From Rhodocollybia butyracea (Eukaryota > Basidiomycota > Agaricomycetes > Agaricales > Omphalotaceae), in NCBI GenBank assembly GCA_015501585.1, contig JADNRY010000049.1:124001-188000 (forward strand): a DNA stretch of 64,000 bases, written 5' to 3'. A program made the position numbers and the translations under genes. The notes below the pieces were generated by a model that saw nothing but the letters and a program-made list of their open reading frames with translations, ran no database searches and had not been told where the DNA came from. This document shows, in pieces, positions 10,637 to 22,915 of the stretch (positions are counted from its first letter, which is position 1; each line of letters opens with the position of its first letter).

Positions 10637-11014
10637 GTTCCTGAATCACATCTCAACTATCCTTAAATGCATTAATGCATATGACCCTCTTACCCTACTG
10701 GATCTTCAGATCATTCACAGTTCCTTAGTTCATGTTTCATTTACCCTGATGGCTCATCATGCCTCCCAACCCTCTCCAACTTCATGTCCACATTTGAGGG
10801 TGGATAATTCTATTTGGCAACCCGGTTGGACAGCGGCAACCCCACCTAAATTGACAACCCCTAGTTTGAGTTTCTTTTCAGTGGGGTTGCCGCTCGGCCC
10901 TGCTCCGTTGTATCACGGAGTGATGTGATGGGCTGTCGGATCCTATTTTTGGTCTTTACGGAAATTTTGACACATGGCAACATAATTACCATTTGCATAG
11001 ATGCCCAGAGGCAG

Positions 11015-11084
11015 AAACGCCCTCTCCCAATTAGGAAGTACAATTCCAGTGTAAACCATACTTCCCAATTGGGAGAGGGTGTTT
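11015..11084. repeat. Hairpin, 26-bp arms
   Basis: Arms 11015-11040 and 11059-11084 pair at 24 of 26 positions around an 18-nt loop (core CCCTCTCCCAATT). It is internal to the 10801-11630 element. Confidence 0.85.
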
Positions 11085-11123
11085 CGGCCATGGTATTTCC
11101 CTTTGCGTAAAGCTTACTTCTGT

Positions 11124-11210
11124 ATGGGCGCTAAATGCACTTCACCAATCGGGACTGTTTTCTTTGTTTGAGAAAACAGTCCCGATTGGTGAAGTGCATT
11201 TAGCGCCCAT
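11124..11210. repeat. Perfect 40-bp-stem hairpin with 7-nt loop
   Basis: Arms 11124-11163 and 11171-11210 are exact reverse complements (outer end ATGGGCGCTAAATGCACTTC), loop TTGTTTG. The perfect stem is long enough to be a Dicer substrate if transcribed. No promoter is visible. It sits inside the 830-bp TIR element, so it may be structural only. Confidence 0.9.
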
Positions 11211-12173
11211 TTTAGCGCCCATATGTCAATTATTTGCAGTTTTCTTTCACGCTAGCGTGCCTTTTCATTCCTTCTTGCTTATCCTTTAACAATGATATGA
11301 AGGAAACCAGTTTATTAGTTCATGCTCACTTCATGCTCACTTATTCACTGTATGTATTAATTGAGAACAAATGAAAGGAAATCTACCAGACAAATGATTT
11401 TATGGCGCTTACTAAAGTGCGGAGTAGATCAGATCAGATCTCAAAGGTTGCCGTCGAGTCGGAATACCGGGCAGATTTTAAAGGTCGCCGCTTAATTTAC
11501 ATAATGTATGTAATGTTACATATGACCTTTTTGGCCATCCTCACGGAGCACTCCGGCCACTGGCAATCAGGTTGCTGAATAACAAAGGGGTTGTCAGGTT
11601 GGCAACCGGGTTGCCAAATAGAATTATCCAATTTAATACATTCACAACTTGTCACGCATAAGAAGACTCTTCTTTGGTGGGAAATTTGCTTATCTGATCC
11701 ACTGGCTTTTTGTCAGCTACAGCCACTAGGTCCTCTACAGGATATAGGCATCTACATTGATGCTTCCACATCTTGGGGCGTCGGGATCATTGTCGGTAGT
11801 CAATGGTATGCCTTTAAACTAGTTCCAGACTGGAAAATACCAGGTCACGGCATCTGTTGGCTCAAAGCACTGGCCCTCAAACTCCTTGTCTATTTCCTCA
11901 TACAGCTGGGTCTGACCAATGCTCACCTGCTCATTTATTCTAACAACAGTGCCATTGGCGCACACTCCAAAGGACCTAGTCGCAACGAAGCAATTAACCT
12001 TTGCGTATGACAGACCTACACAACGACCACCCAATCCCTCATCATTCCATCTTTCAAATACATTGCTTCAGCCTCAAATCCCTCAGATCCAATCTCGCGT
12101 GGAGAACCAGGTCCTGTTCACCAGCGCATGATGCGTTCCTTTGTGCTCCCTGTAGAGCTCTCTACATGTTTTC

Positions 12174-12329
12174 TTGACAACAATGGATGAAGCTTTCTCC
12201 ATTCTTCCAGTGTCAAGTGAGACCACAATGACTGACTGGGATGTTCTCTTCCCTTGGGAAAAACATCCTCTATGCCAGACAGTCCCCGAAACTCCTTCTG
12301 TTTCTCATTCCTCAGTTACCCAATCACCT
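12174..12329 (+). pseudogene. DIRS-like element, spacer coding sequence between RNase H and recombinase
   Basis: An open frame starts at 12174 (MTTMDEAFSILP) and runs to the MITE insertion at 12330. With the nest removed, the same element resumes at 24835. It is probably the leader of the recombinase ORF or a short linker ORF; no domain is recognised. Confidence 0.4.
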
Positions 12330-13683
12330 ATACCTGCTAAAGATGTCCACGAGTCCAAGTGCCACCCAAGTACCCGCAGGTAGGAGCCGTGGGAATACTC
12401 GCAGGTATCACTACCCGCGGATCCGGGTATCTGTTTCCCACGGATCACAGCGGGTCACGGGTATCACTGCAAAAAAATTAAGCTACTTGCAGGTACTTGT
12501 AAGAAGCCAAAAGGACCATGTGAGAGGGCAAGAATATTTTTTTTCGCACAAATAAAGGCTGAAATATGCTCTCCTCTATGCAATAGACCTTCATCAGCAA
12601 AATGTGGGTGCACGGGAAGCCACTTTCTGGCATTGTACAGCGCTGGGGCCGCTGGGAGCCGCTGGAAACGGCTGTAGAGTGCCTGACAACGGCGCCAGCT
12701 CACCCATGTTTTGCTGATGTTGTTTGAGCAGCTCATATGTCCACCTAGCATGTAACAAGTTATAAGTGGCTATATGCACTATAGTACACTATGATGAATA
12801 TAGTCTCTCTTTAGCTTCTAGACTTGTATCAGTCACGGACTACTGTTCTCTACCTACATCATGCTCCATTCTATGCACTAGGCATCTACTGAGTATCTCA
12901 CACTCATACCTTGCATGTAGTAACCATTTTATTATTATTGTAAGTACTAAATACTTGCAGATACTCACAAGTATCTTGTGAGTACCTGTGTTGGCTGGGA
13001 TCTGCAAGTACCCGCAAGTACTTGTGTTAAACTACCTGCAGATTCAGGTATCTGTTTCCCATGGATACATACGGGTCATGGGTAACCCCTTGAGGCCCAC
13101 AAGTACCCGTTGATACGCCCCGAGACTTTTTTGAGTCTAAAACTAGACTTAAAGCCCACTACTGGATAGTCCTTGCATGATACGTAGTGTTCATATCACT
13201 TGGAGACCTTCTCCCAGTGCTGTGTTCACTGAAACCCAAATCGGACATGCTCATACAATGCCTGTATTGCCAACCGCTTCACGTGCACGACGGCCTAACA
13301 TTGATCTCAAAGCATCGGCCATTTCGGCCCATACTCTGAATTTGATATAATTGATTTACTTGAAAACTACCTCACCAGGAGGCCGTTTTCTATGAAACCT
13401 TCGATGTTGCGGACCGTTTGGACGATTCTTACATCGTTTCACTAGTTAGCACTCGATTACAAGCTTTCCCTTCCATAGGAAATGCTTACTCAGAATGATA
13501 ATACCTTACTAAGGGTATAAAGCTTAGAACATGCAAAAAGGGCAATCTGGGGCAAGAAATAAAATGTACCAGAGACCCTGAAGCACTAGAACAAACGAAA
13601 GCAGTGCATAGGCATCCGACGGCATCGAAATACCGGTATCCAGGGTACTTCTCCGGTCCCAGAACATGGTTACACCAGTTGTT

Positions 13684-14270
13684 CACTACGGGAAGGAAAA
13701 ACAATTAATTTGACTGTCCAAAACACAATCTAAATGATTGTCTTGCACTCATATTGATTGTCTGAACCATTCTTACTGATTGTCCAATTTACTCAAAAGA
13801 TTGTCTTATATCTTTATATTGATTGTTTCAACCGAGCTTATTGATTGTCTTCTACCTTCATATTGAGTGTCTGACCCAATCTAATCTATTGTCTGAATCA
13901 ATCTCAATGATTGTCTAAATCACTTCTAAAGGTTGTCTAAACTACTTTCAGTGATTGCCCTCACCTTTCAATGTGATGGTTTGAACCACTCAATATAATG
14001 GTTCTGAACAATCTCAATGATTGTCAATAACACTCCAAATGATTGTATGAAACACTCAAATTGACTGTTGAAGACACTCCAAATGATTGTTTTTGGAAAT
14101 GGGTCACAGTGTCTTGAAACAATCATTTGGATTGTTCAGCAATCACTCTGAGTGTCTTGAACAATCATTGGAACTGTCTTGGACACTCTTCCTAAGTGTC
14201 TGGTACAATCATCTGAGGTTTCATCCACTATCAGTTTGACAGTTTTCAATTGCTTCTGAAGGGTTTGGTA
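13684..14270. repeat. CACTA left terminus with ATGATTGTC array
   Basis: After the terminal repeat, about 350 bp carries frequent TGATTGTC units in one orientation; from about 14118 the units flip to GACAATCA-type. The same block, reversed, ends the second copy at 61140-61710, including the marker TTTTTGGAAATGGGTCACAG (14091-14110 here). Confidence 0.85.
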
Positions 14271-14332
14271 CTAGGAATAGCAATCAAAGTACATCTACTA
14301 CATAGACTACCTATCCCCCACTGATTACCTGG

Positions 14333-15587
14333 CTAAAACAAAATCATAAGAATGGAACGTGAGTAACCTGAGTATGAAAGGAACTGAGTATACAAACAAA
14401 ATGTGAGCATAATGAATGGAATCGTATGAACAGAGAACAGAACATGAGTGAAAGAACAGGTTGTGAGCAACCCAACAGAAAGTGAACGAAGGAACAAAAC
14501 ATGAGCAAACAAAGGGAATGTGCGCCTACAAATGGAATTCATGAGCGAATGAAAGGAATGAACCGAACGTGAGTGAGTGAAAGGAACTAACAGAATGTGA
14601 GCAAGTGAAGGGGACAGATGGAACGTGAGCAAATGAAAGGAAAGTGAGAGAACAAACAGATGGAATGTGAGTGAACAAAAGGAACAAAAGGAACGTGAGC
14701 AAGTGAAAGGAGCAAGCGGAACATGAGCAAACAAAAGGAACAAACGGAACGAAGGAATGGAACATGAGCAAATGAAAGGAAAGTGGAGAACAAATGGATG
14801 GAACGCAAGCAAATGAACAGATGGAATGTGAGCAAACAGATGGAACGCGAACGAAAGGATGGAGCGCGAACTAACGGATGGAACGCGAATGAATGGATGG
14901 AGCGTGAGCAAATGAATGGATGGAATGCGAGCGAATGAACGGATGGAACACGAACGAATGGATGGAATGCGAACAAAAGGATGGAGCGCGAACTAACGGA
15001 TGGAACGCGGATGGAACGCGAATGAACGGATGGAACGTGAGCGAATGAATGGATGGAATGCGAGCGAATGAACAGATGGAATGCGAGCAAATGAACGGAT
15101 GGAATACGAATATGCGAGCAAATGAACGGATGGAACACGAGCAAACGAAAGGAATGTGAGCAAATGAACGGATGGAATATGAATATGCGAGCAAATGAAC
15201 GGATGGAACACGAGCGAACGAAAGGAATGTGAGCAAGTGAAAGGAGCAAGCAGAACATGAGCAAGCGAACGGAACAAATGGAACATGAGCAAATGAAAGG
15301 AACAAACAGAACGTGAGCAAAGGAAGGGAACAAATGGAACGTGAGCAAATGAAAGGAACAAATGGAACACAGGCGAACAAACGGTGAGCGTTGAACATGA
15401 GCAAATGCAAGGAATGCGAGCGAATGGACGGAACAAACAGAACGTGAACAAACGAAAGGAACATGGGCCTACGAATGGAATTATATGAACAGAGTTGTAC
15501 TAACAGAATTGTATGAACGCGATGAATGGAATGTGGGCGTATGAGCGGTACACAAATGGAATTGTACAAACATGAGCATACCGACAA
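14333..15587. repeat. GGAACGTGAGCAAATGAA / GGATGGAACGCGA minisatellite
   Basis: About 1.25 kb of degenerate tandem units, 20-30 bp each, built from GGAACGTGAGC, AAATGAAAGGA and GGATGGAACGCGA. On the minus strand all three frames stay open for long distances because the unit has no stop codon in that orientation; the apparent 192-253 residue proteins (FHLFAHVPSV-like repeats) are products of the repeat and are not called as genes. Confidence 0.85.
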
Positions 15588-16248
15588 ACTCAGGAGACGC
15601 GACCAACGAGAGATATATTCCCAAAGTCCGACTTGAGTGGCCTCATGCTGGTGGCTGGCACTATGTCAAGACAATCCAGCCACCAGCTGAGTTCACTGGC
15701 GCCAGAAAAACAAAAGGGATCGGTGAGCAAGGAACAAATGGATTCAAAGCAAGTTGCGCACCTTTGACCTATCCAGAAAAACTTCCTGCAATGGATGCTC
15801 GAGACCATCAACTGCGAATATCCGAGCCTGCCATGAGGCGCTTGAGTAAAAGTAATGGCAACATTTGAAATTTGAAGACAGCTTCTGTTTACGGTGCACT
15901 GCGGGATAGGCTGAGCATTACAGTCAGAAATTGATGATTAAGACATGATGCATGAAGTTGCGGGTATCCAGCAGTTGTGTTGACGGGTAAGAAAACAGCG
16001 TAGCGGTGTTGGCGTTGGTGCTGCGGTAAGTTCAACTGACGTGGTCATGTGATCTGTCAATCTCGTTCCGTTTATCCGATCATTCCGCTTGTCCCGCATT
16101 TTCCGTATGCTCCCGGGTGGGGCTCTGCACCATACCATATACAGCTATGGCCGTATAAAGTGCAGTGCTATGCGGTTTATGGTTGCGCCGTAGCCGTACC
16201 GTAAAAACATCTCAAAAATCCTCGCCGGTACGGTAACCGTCAATTTGT
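15588..16248. other. CACTA-like element interior shared by both copies
   Basis: The part around 15953-16100 is the reverse complement of 59635-59795 in the second copy (shared words GTAAGTTCAACTGACGTGG and GTGATCTGTCA). An open frame at 15572-15868 has no recognised domain. 16129-16248 is rich in CCGTACCGTAAAAA-type words like those of the 16982 MITE. Confidence 0.55.
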
Positions 16249-16388
16249 AACACTCGATCCCATCAAACCAAAGACAGTGGGAAACTGTGATAACCTGCGA
16301 TGACTCAGAGAGATAAAGATTAGATTCGATTTATCTCTCGTGGCCGGGAATATTCCCGTCCACGTGTCATTTTTTATCTGTTTCAGTC

Positions 16389-16464
16389 GCTGGTTAAATC
16401 TTTTTTTTTTTTTTGGAACGTTGTCTGCGCCAGCGACTTGCGTCGTCGCTAGCTGGTTAAATCT
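16389..16464 (-). mobile_element. Tiny retro-insertion with poly-A and 13-bp target duplication
   Basis: GCTGGTTAAATCT at 16389-16401 and 16452-16464 flanks 50 bp that begin with a T run (16402-16414) on the plus strand. Read on the minus strand this is a short body starting CTAGCGACGACGCAAGTCGC and ending in poly-A. It looks like the 3' end of a SINE or LINE inserted by target-primed reverse transcription. Confidence 0.75.
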
Positions 16465-16619
16465 AAAAGGAGTGCTGAAGCTTTGTATGAACACTATGTA
16501 ATATTCATGCATGGAACTCAGGTTTAGCATGAAGTATGGTGGGTTTGCTGCAACTTGAAGTGGCTGCGGGGCACGTAGTGTTCATTGAACTTAACGTTTG
16601 GTAGAGTTGCAAGTGGTAG

Positions 16620-16872
16620 TGTCCTAGGTATCCGGCGCAGTGGGGACTCGGAGCCATGAGACCCACAGGAGATTGGAAGTACTTGATAATGCTCTATATG
16701 TTCTATACTATTTGGCCTTGATACTTGGCCTTATATACTACGGTGTGGGTACTCCATGAGGTGTCTGTAAGTATTAGTGAGTAACTTGGTAAGTACATCA
16801 GTAAGCTACATCAGAAGAGAATTAGTCCTGGATTGACATGACATCATCATTGGCATGGCAACTAGTACAACA
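16620..16872. repeat. LTR-like repeat, copy 1
   Basis: TGTCCTAGGTATCCGGCGCA to ACTAGTACAACA. The same sequence with substitutions is at 22043-22290. Both begin TG and end CA and carry CTTATATACT, so solo LTRs are likely. No target duplication was found for either. Confidence 0.55.
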
Positions 16873-16981
16873 ATGACCAGGGGGCATGGCCAACAAAGCG
16901 GCGAGTCACAAGCCAACAAGCCCCATCCTTGCTGGCACAGCAGATCCACAAAAATGCATTATAATGGCCATACATAAACTG

Positions 16982-17323
16982 TAGGGATCTCCACCGTAAC
17001 CGTATACGGTTACGGCCGGTAAAATTGGCCAAAATTGGTCTATATGGTACGGCTGGCACCTGTATTTTTACGGTATACGGCACATCAGATCTTGAGCTGG
17101 TGGGTCCTAGCCAATATTTATGAAGCAAAAACCATTGATTTAATTGTTTTTGGACTCACCAGGATAGAGACAAGTGCCAGATTCGGCCCCTACAGGGTAC
17201 CCGTATGGCATCCGTAAAAATACAGCCGTAAAAACTGCTCACAGAAACCGTTTACAGTACGGTTATGGGTACCTGTATAGTCATAACCATAAGCTGTATC
17301 TTAGGTGACGGGGGAGATCCCTA
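16982..17323. mobile_element. hAT-type MITE, 342 bp (CCGTAACCG family)
   Basis: Ends TAGGGATCTCCACCGT (left) and TAGGGATCTCCCCCGT (right, reversed). Flanks are ATAAACTG (16974-16981) and ATAAAGTG (17324-17331), an 8-bp duplication with one change. The interior repeats CCGTATACGG and TACGGT words in both orientations. The same terminus type ends the sequence at 32382. Confidence 0.85.
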
Positions 17324-18942
17324 ATAAAGTGCCACCTTAGTATGTTTGTACACAATGTAGCAGTGTCAAGTGTAGTGTTCCCCAAAGAATGTATATCAAA
17401 ATAGCTGTTTCTCTGTCCGGTCAACAGTGCAGCATCTGTTGTACAAGTTCAGCTAGTCTTTTGCCCAAGCCACTTTAATGATGCAGCTAGCTTGATACAT
17501 ATGTATAAGTTCATGGAAGACAAAATCTATAGACAGCTGCCTGTTGGAAATCAGCTAAGAAGTCCAGTCAGAGCACAAAGGGGCTGTTAGGCCTAGTGAC
17601 CAACACAAGATATTAGTGCGGTTGTACTAAGGTATTAGATACCTTTGCAAATGCATGAGTACTACACTACTACATGCTAGCTTAAATACAGTACCTACTG
17701 TATACTACATATCGAGTATTACTACCTACTGACTAAGTATATGGACTTACCAACAATCAGTAAGCACCGATATACAACTTCCGATCCAGCTACACAATCT
17801 CCGGAGTTGATGTCATCGGCGAATACACAACACTGCCCACTTACAATAGCTTCAAATACATACATATATTTTTGGACACTTGGAGTCTGAGTCCATTCTG
17901 GGGCAATACAGTCAGAATCAGAAAGAAGATGAGTGGAGAAGGAACATACAGGTGGATACAGCTTAAGTGTGTCTGAGAGTCAAAGATCTGAATGTACTCA
18001 CAGGTAAATACTAAAAATAATCGAGACAGAACCATCTGCCAGATTCTGGATGGCTAATGACAAGCGGAACCCAGTGGGTGAGACTAAAGGTAGAGCCCAG
18101 CGGCGTTGATGAGTGAATCAGAACAGTATTTCTAATAGAGGGCGTGATGCAGGGCGGAAGTTTATGACATCGTGGTCATTGTGCACTTGAGTTCAATCTT
18201 TCAATGTGCAATGTGCTGGAAAAATCACATCACGAAGGGTTTGTCCTGGTGGTCTGTAGGTCTAGGTAGGAAAATTACGCCAGAAAAGAAAGACAGTTGA
18301 TTTTTGATGAAAACATACTGTCCACACTTGCTGTTCACTCAGACATCTTCATGTAGGAGAAGAAAGAGAACTGTTTGATTCAGCAATGCGCAAGAATAAG
18401 TGAAGAAAGCTGGAAATGTATCAGACCGCGGCCCGCTGGGAGGAAAATGACGTCTTGAGTAGTGGACATCTTAGCTACTGGGGACACAAACGCTTTGCTT
18501 ACGTAGCGGTTTGTGAACTAGTGGCTTGATGTCACCAATAATCATGCTGCGCTGTTACCATCTGCTACTACATTGGACAGTACATATTTGGTTCATTGTT
18601 AATTATTCCCAAGATTATTCCCATGTTTCAATGTTTCATATGTGCTAAAATTTGGATTTCAATAAGTATGAACCATGAGTATCGTGGTCTACATTAGTCT
18701 TACTGTTGTGTGAGTGTTGTGTCTCTCTTTCCACCCATGCAATCTGAGTCCTTGCCTTGGAACAGGTCTCCTTAAATGCATACAAAGGATGCTGTTTCGG
18801 ACTCCCTTCCCCTATCATCTTCTGACAATTAAGTTAATGGCAACATGATTCCTAGTCACACATCCTTGTTCTCCAACCATCACGGTGACAACCAAACTTC
18901 ACAGTCTTCACTTTTACTATACTTGTCACTCCGCCAGTGTGT
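17324..18942. other. No gene recognised inside the CACTA-like element
   Basis: Short frames on both strands show no domain. The base composition is ordinary and no strong repeat was seen. Confidence 0.4.
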
Positions 18943-21655
18943 AGTATGTTATGGAAAGCCGGAAGGGCCTGCCCCTCTTAAGTCCGTTTTGTCATTGATC
19001 CGGACCCAGGACCCAGGACACCATAGGTAGGCGCCTGCGGAGCGCCCGTGGCTGTCGATAGGGTCGATAGGGTGCGTTGATGTGTGATCCTCAAGATGTA
19101 GGTAGCTGGTTAAATACTTCAGTAACCATTAATTTGTGGTATGGTATTCATAGATTGGGAGAGAATCTTAGCGGTCCTTCGGGTCCCAGCATCAAAGGAG
19201 GTCCACAGTCAGCTACAATTGGGCTGGTCAAGGGGCTGGTGGGCCGACATTACTTGCATGAATCCTGGACATGAGTGTGCAGCGTTAATGGACCATTTTC
19301 AGTAACTTTGATTCTGGCAGCATGTGGCCCAGGTCAGCATATACTCTGAGCACTGTGTCCCAGCGATTGTAGACACTAGAAAGAAAGAAAGCCAAGTCTT
19401 TCGACAGGTGCGGATGTAGCGGCAAAGTCAGAAGTGTACATGTACAAACGTCTCGTATTGAAGTAAATATGTACCTGTAGAACTTATAAGTACACACTAC
19501 AAGTACCAGTGTAAGTAAGTGAATGCAGAAATATAAATAAAGTAACTCACCCTCAGAAGTGTACGTGTAAAAACGTCTGAGGGCTAAGCATAACTAATCC
19601 TGTATATAAGTAAGATACTCGAAACTGCCTTGAAGTAATAATAAGGCACCCGGATGAACAAAGAGGCTTGATAAATAAAATAAGACATGGAGAATCATCA
19701 GAACCCCCTGGGAGGGTAAACCTTCCTACATCGAAACACGTCCCATCTGACCTGGGAGCAAAAGGCGGGGGGCAGAACTCCTTGGCACGAAGCTCCCCTC
19801 TTGACAAGTTTAAGTCAAGTCGAGTTGAAAAATAACTATACTTGACTGCATGAACTCAAGTTCGAGCCGCTTGTCGACTCGGAGTATATATCAATTATCC
19901 AAAAGGCAACCCCTGCTCCGCAATGACAACTTGCTCAGCGACCCAAGTTTAAGTCCTCCGCTTCCCACTTCAAGTTACAAAGACCTTATGTTGTGCCTCC
20001 ATATACTGTCTACATAAAGTCCTTGGCTGCAGATAAGGAACTTGTTTGTATACATTGTACAGGCTCATAAAGTTGCTTGTAACCTATATTAGGATTATTA
20101 CTGTAGTGGCACATCAGCTCCATGACCAATTAGCCCTGCTGCACTGTATAGTTCTTCCATACAGCTGAAAAAATTTCCACTGAGACAGATAAATATTCTC
20201 AAGATACCCTTTTACTGGGAGCAAGGAGCAACAGAAGCCCGACTGCCCCAATATGCATGTAGAACTACAAAATGAATTGAGTTTGAGGCAAGTTTACAAG
20301 TCTATCAAAACTCGGCAACTTGCCTTCTTGTTTTCCTGTTCTAGAGCTGAACCAAGGCAGTCAAGTAATGAGTTCTGGGGCCACTGTGTAACTCCTTGCT
20401 ATGTGCTGGGGCCTCAAGGCCTTAAGGTCCAAGATCTTTTCCAAATTCCAATTTTACTATATGTGAAACACCATAACTTGCTCCTTTCCCTTCCCTCGGC
20501 CTCTCCCCTTGTTCTCATTCTCTTTCCTTTGCTCTTGCCCACTCATTTCCTTGGAAATTTTGTATCTTTTCCTTGCCCAGTTTGTGCTTCCCTGTCTGCC
20601 TGCCACCTGCCTGTCTCCTTGGCCCTCCATCTTTCTCTCTTGTAAACAGCCTACTACAATGTTTGATCATTATACTAGATTGATATTGTACAAGTACATA
20701 CTACAAAGGTTGCACAAAGTCCAAGCAATAATAAGAGCAATATCTAGTACCAATCCCTGACCTTCACTGCTCTGAGTCCCCACTGTGCCAAATTTAAACA
20801 ACAAGTTACTGGTATTAAAAAATCGGACCACTGCAGTACATAAAACTTGACTCATGGACTTGTTTACTTCACTCAGACTGTACCGTAAGTATACGGGCAC
20901 GGCTGTAGAAACAGCGGTCAGTCAACACAAGGTCGACAGCATACTCACCTGAGAGTGTAAGGATGTTACAGGAGTTGTAAGAGTGCTTGTTGAGAGCAGA
21001 ACAAGTGTCCAGACGAATAGTAGGATTCTTGGTTATTGTTACAGGAAAATATCTACAGTATTTATACTACAGAATATAATAAACCCTATAACAATGTATG
21101 AGTCTACTTGAGTCGTACTGCTAAACATAGTGCATATACATGTGCATAATGTACCTAGAAGATGGAGTCCGTATGGTAATTCTATAGGTATTGTTCATAG
21201 GTACTGCAAGGCAGCGTACAAGCTATGTATCATAAGACTAATAGCGAATGGCATAATTGACTACATCTATACGAACCTGCGTAGAGGCTGCGTCTAGTGT
21301 TTGAGGGTGAGTTTCAACATAGCATATATCGACAGTTCATCGATCGTATAGCAAGTGCGTCTAGTCGACTCACATTACTGATTAGATACGACTCATAAGC
21401 GGTAATCTAGTTTCAACAACGGCAATAACCAATATTGAGCATATATATAGCAGATAACCCGTCGTACACATACTTACAGTAAACTTAAGGTCAGAAAGCT
21501 ATACAGTGCAAATACGGGTTTAAATACTATAGACTAGATTTCTCACATAGCGATGAGCGCTCCGAAAGCGCTTTCATGCGGTGTCTTGGGTCCTGCCCTC
21601 GGATCAATCACAATCGGACTTATGAGGGGCAGGCCCTTCCGGCTTTCCATAGTAT
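18943..21655. repeat. Inverted-repeat pair about 2.7 kb apart
   Basis: Arms of about 80 bp (18943-19022 and 21581-21655) match in reverse orientation (GGAAAGCCGGAAGGGCCTGC and TTGATCCG words). More weakly, GCGCCTGCGGAGCGC near 19030 mirrors the GAGCGCTCCGAAAGCGC area near 21556-21572. This may be an element with long imperfect TIRs. The spacer includes a poor frame at 20253-20645 with no domain. Confidence 0.6.
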
Positions 21656-22042
21656 GTCCCCTTGTTTTGCATTTCCCACCCGGAATTCTTGTACTATTGC
21701 CTCAGTCCTGTATCCTTGCCAGGCTCAGGCTCAGGCCGCGGCTAAATTTACAAATATGCAGAATCAGTATAATTTGAGTACATCTAGAGTAATGCTACTG
21801 TATGTACTATTCTGTAGTATCCTCTCACGCCTTGTACTGCTCTGTCACTTAGGACTGTTGCCACATCTGCAACAGTCCAGGCTTTCTCCTAAAACTTGAA
21901 GGGCTTTATCAAAAGTTCACTTAGTAGTCTCATACCTAGCACACATCTGGACAAGTCATTCAACCGCATTACAAGCAAGACTACAGACTCGTACACAGTA
22001 AGGGAGCTGACAGCCCAGACTATAATTCATGAATATGTAGAT

Positions 22043-22290
22043 TGTAAAGTCGTAGGTATCCGGCGCAGTGGGGACTTGAAGCCATGAGGCTCCCACAGGA
22101 GATTGGGAATACAAGTGCCCTATTGCTCTGTTACTACTTGGCCTTCATACCTGGCCTTATATACTCTACAAGGTGTCTGCCGGGTCTGTACATATTAGTA
22201 AGTATCTGAGTAAGTAGGTCAGTAAGCAACGTCGGAGGAATATCAGTGCCGGATTGACATGATGTCATCATCGGCGCGGCAACTACAACA
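22043..22290. repeat. LTR-like repeat, copy 2
   Basis: Same direction as 16620-16872; shares TAGGTATCCGGCGCAGTGGG, TGGCCTTATATACT and the end AACTACAACA. It is 5.4 kb from the first copy. If they are two LTRs of one element, the interior no longer encodes recognisable proteins. Confidence 0.55.
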
Positions 22291-22569
22291 TGTAACTCCC
22301 GAGATGTCGTTGAATTGATCTCTCATACCCCTACTAGTACTGTTACCAGTCAATACAATCAACGATATGAGCCAGAAAACTCGGCATCAATTGATTTCCA
22401 TAAAAGTACAATTCATAAACAGTACATATGTACTTACCTATGGTTGGGCGCCAAAATCCTTGGCTCCACAGCACTTTCCTAGAATTCTGTACCTACAACG
22501 TAGATATACAGGCTGCTGCATGTACTCTCATACCCCTTATTTGTACATTTAGTATGTAGTACTTGCATG

Positions 22570-22915
22570 TAGTGATGTGCCGGCTGGGGCTCAGGCGCTG
22601 GCTCAAGTAAGGCTGCTCTTTGGTACAAATACACTACACCAATACTCAACTGCCAGAGCTGATCTGCATACTAATTGTCAACCAGTTGTGAATCAGTTTA
22701 CAAATTTTTGTGATACCAAACAAGATGGCAATGACCCCTTCAGCTGCAAAAACAGGTAACAAACAGGTAAACAATGTCGAATGTAGCTTCACAATTATGT
22801 GTTTTAAGCTCAAATACTTGAGCAGGGTCCTGAGCCCTACTGAACCCCAGAGACGGCTCAACAAGGGCCAGGTCAGAGGGCCCAATGTCTCTGAAACCTA
22901 GCCGGCACATCAGTA
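22570..22915. mobile_element. hAT-like MITE, 346 bp (TGATGTGCCGGCT family)
   Basis: Ends TAGTGATGTGCCGGCT at 22570 and TACTGATGTGCCGGCT read inward from 22915. It is non-coding. An 8-bp duplication was not found. Confidence 0.65.

Larger units (their letters stand above)
10801..11630. mobile_element. 830-bp TIR element (MITE) in the DIRS element
   Basis: The ends are 28-bp perfect inverted repeats starting TGGATAATTCTATTTGGCAA (10801 and, reversed, 11630). It interrupts DIRS RT/RNase H coding sequence. No transposase is present. It contains two strong internal hairpins at 11015-11084 and 11124-11210. No clean target duplication was seen (flanks CATTTGAGGG and ATTTAATACA), so the superfamily is undecided. 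Confidence 0.85.
10637..12150 (+). pseudogene. DIRS-like retroelement: RT end and RNase H (decayed)
   Basis: Sequence at 10680-10800 (LTLLDLQIIHSSLVHVSF) matches the end of a DIRS-type reverse transcriptase. After the 830-bp insertion, 11660-12150 reads LLWWEICLSDPL, then DIGIYIDASTSWGVGI, the RNase H core. The first aspartate (YIDAS) is kept. The expected glutamate in CWLEA is lysine and the expected aspartate in HSDNSGAIGAH is asparagine with one residue lost. A TGA at 12008 falls where arginine is expected. G-to-A and CGA-to-TGA changes explain these. The copy is inactive; the recombinase half lies at 24.9-26.2 kb. Confidence 0.75.

Noticed and set aside
13740..14230. CRISPR-like regular repeats
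   Set aside because: The ATGATTGTC units vary in spacing and orientation and sit at transposon ends; they are subterminal repeats of a eukaryotic element.
14333..15587. Long minus-strand proteins rich in Phe, His and Ser
   Set aside because: All frames are open because of the minisatellite unit; there is no start context, domain or non-repeat sequence.
20253..20645. 130-residue plus-strand ORF
   Set aside because: The C-terminal half is a C/T-rich hydrophobic run with no domain; no second copy or splice pattern supports it.
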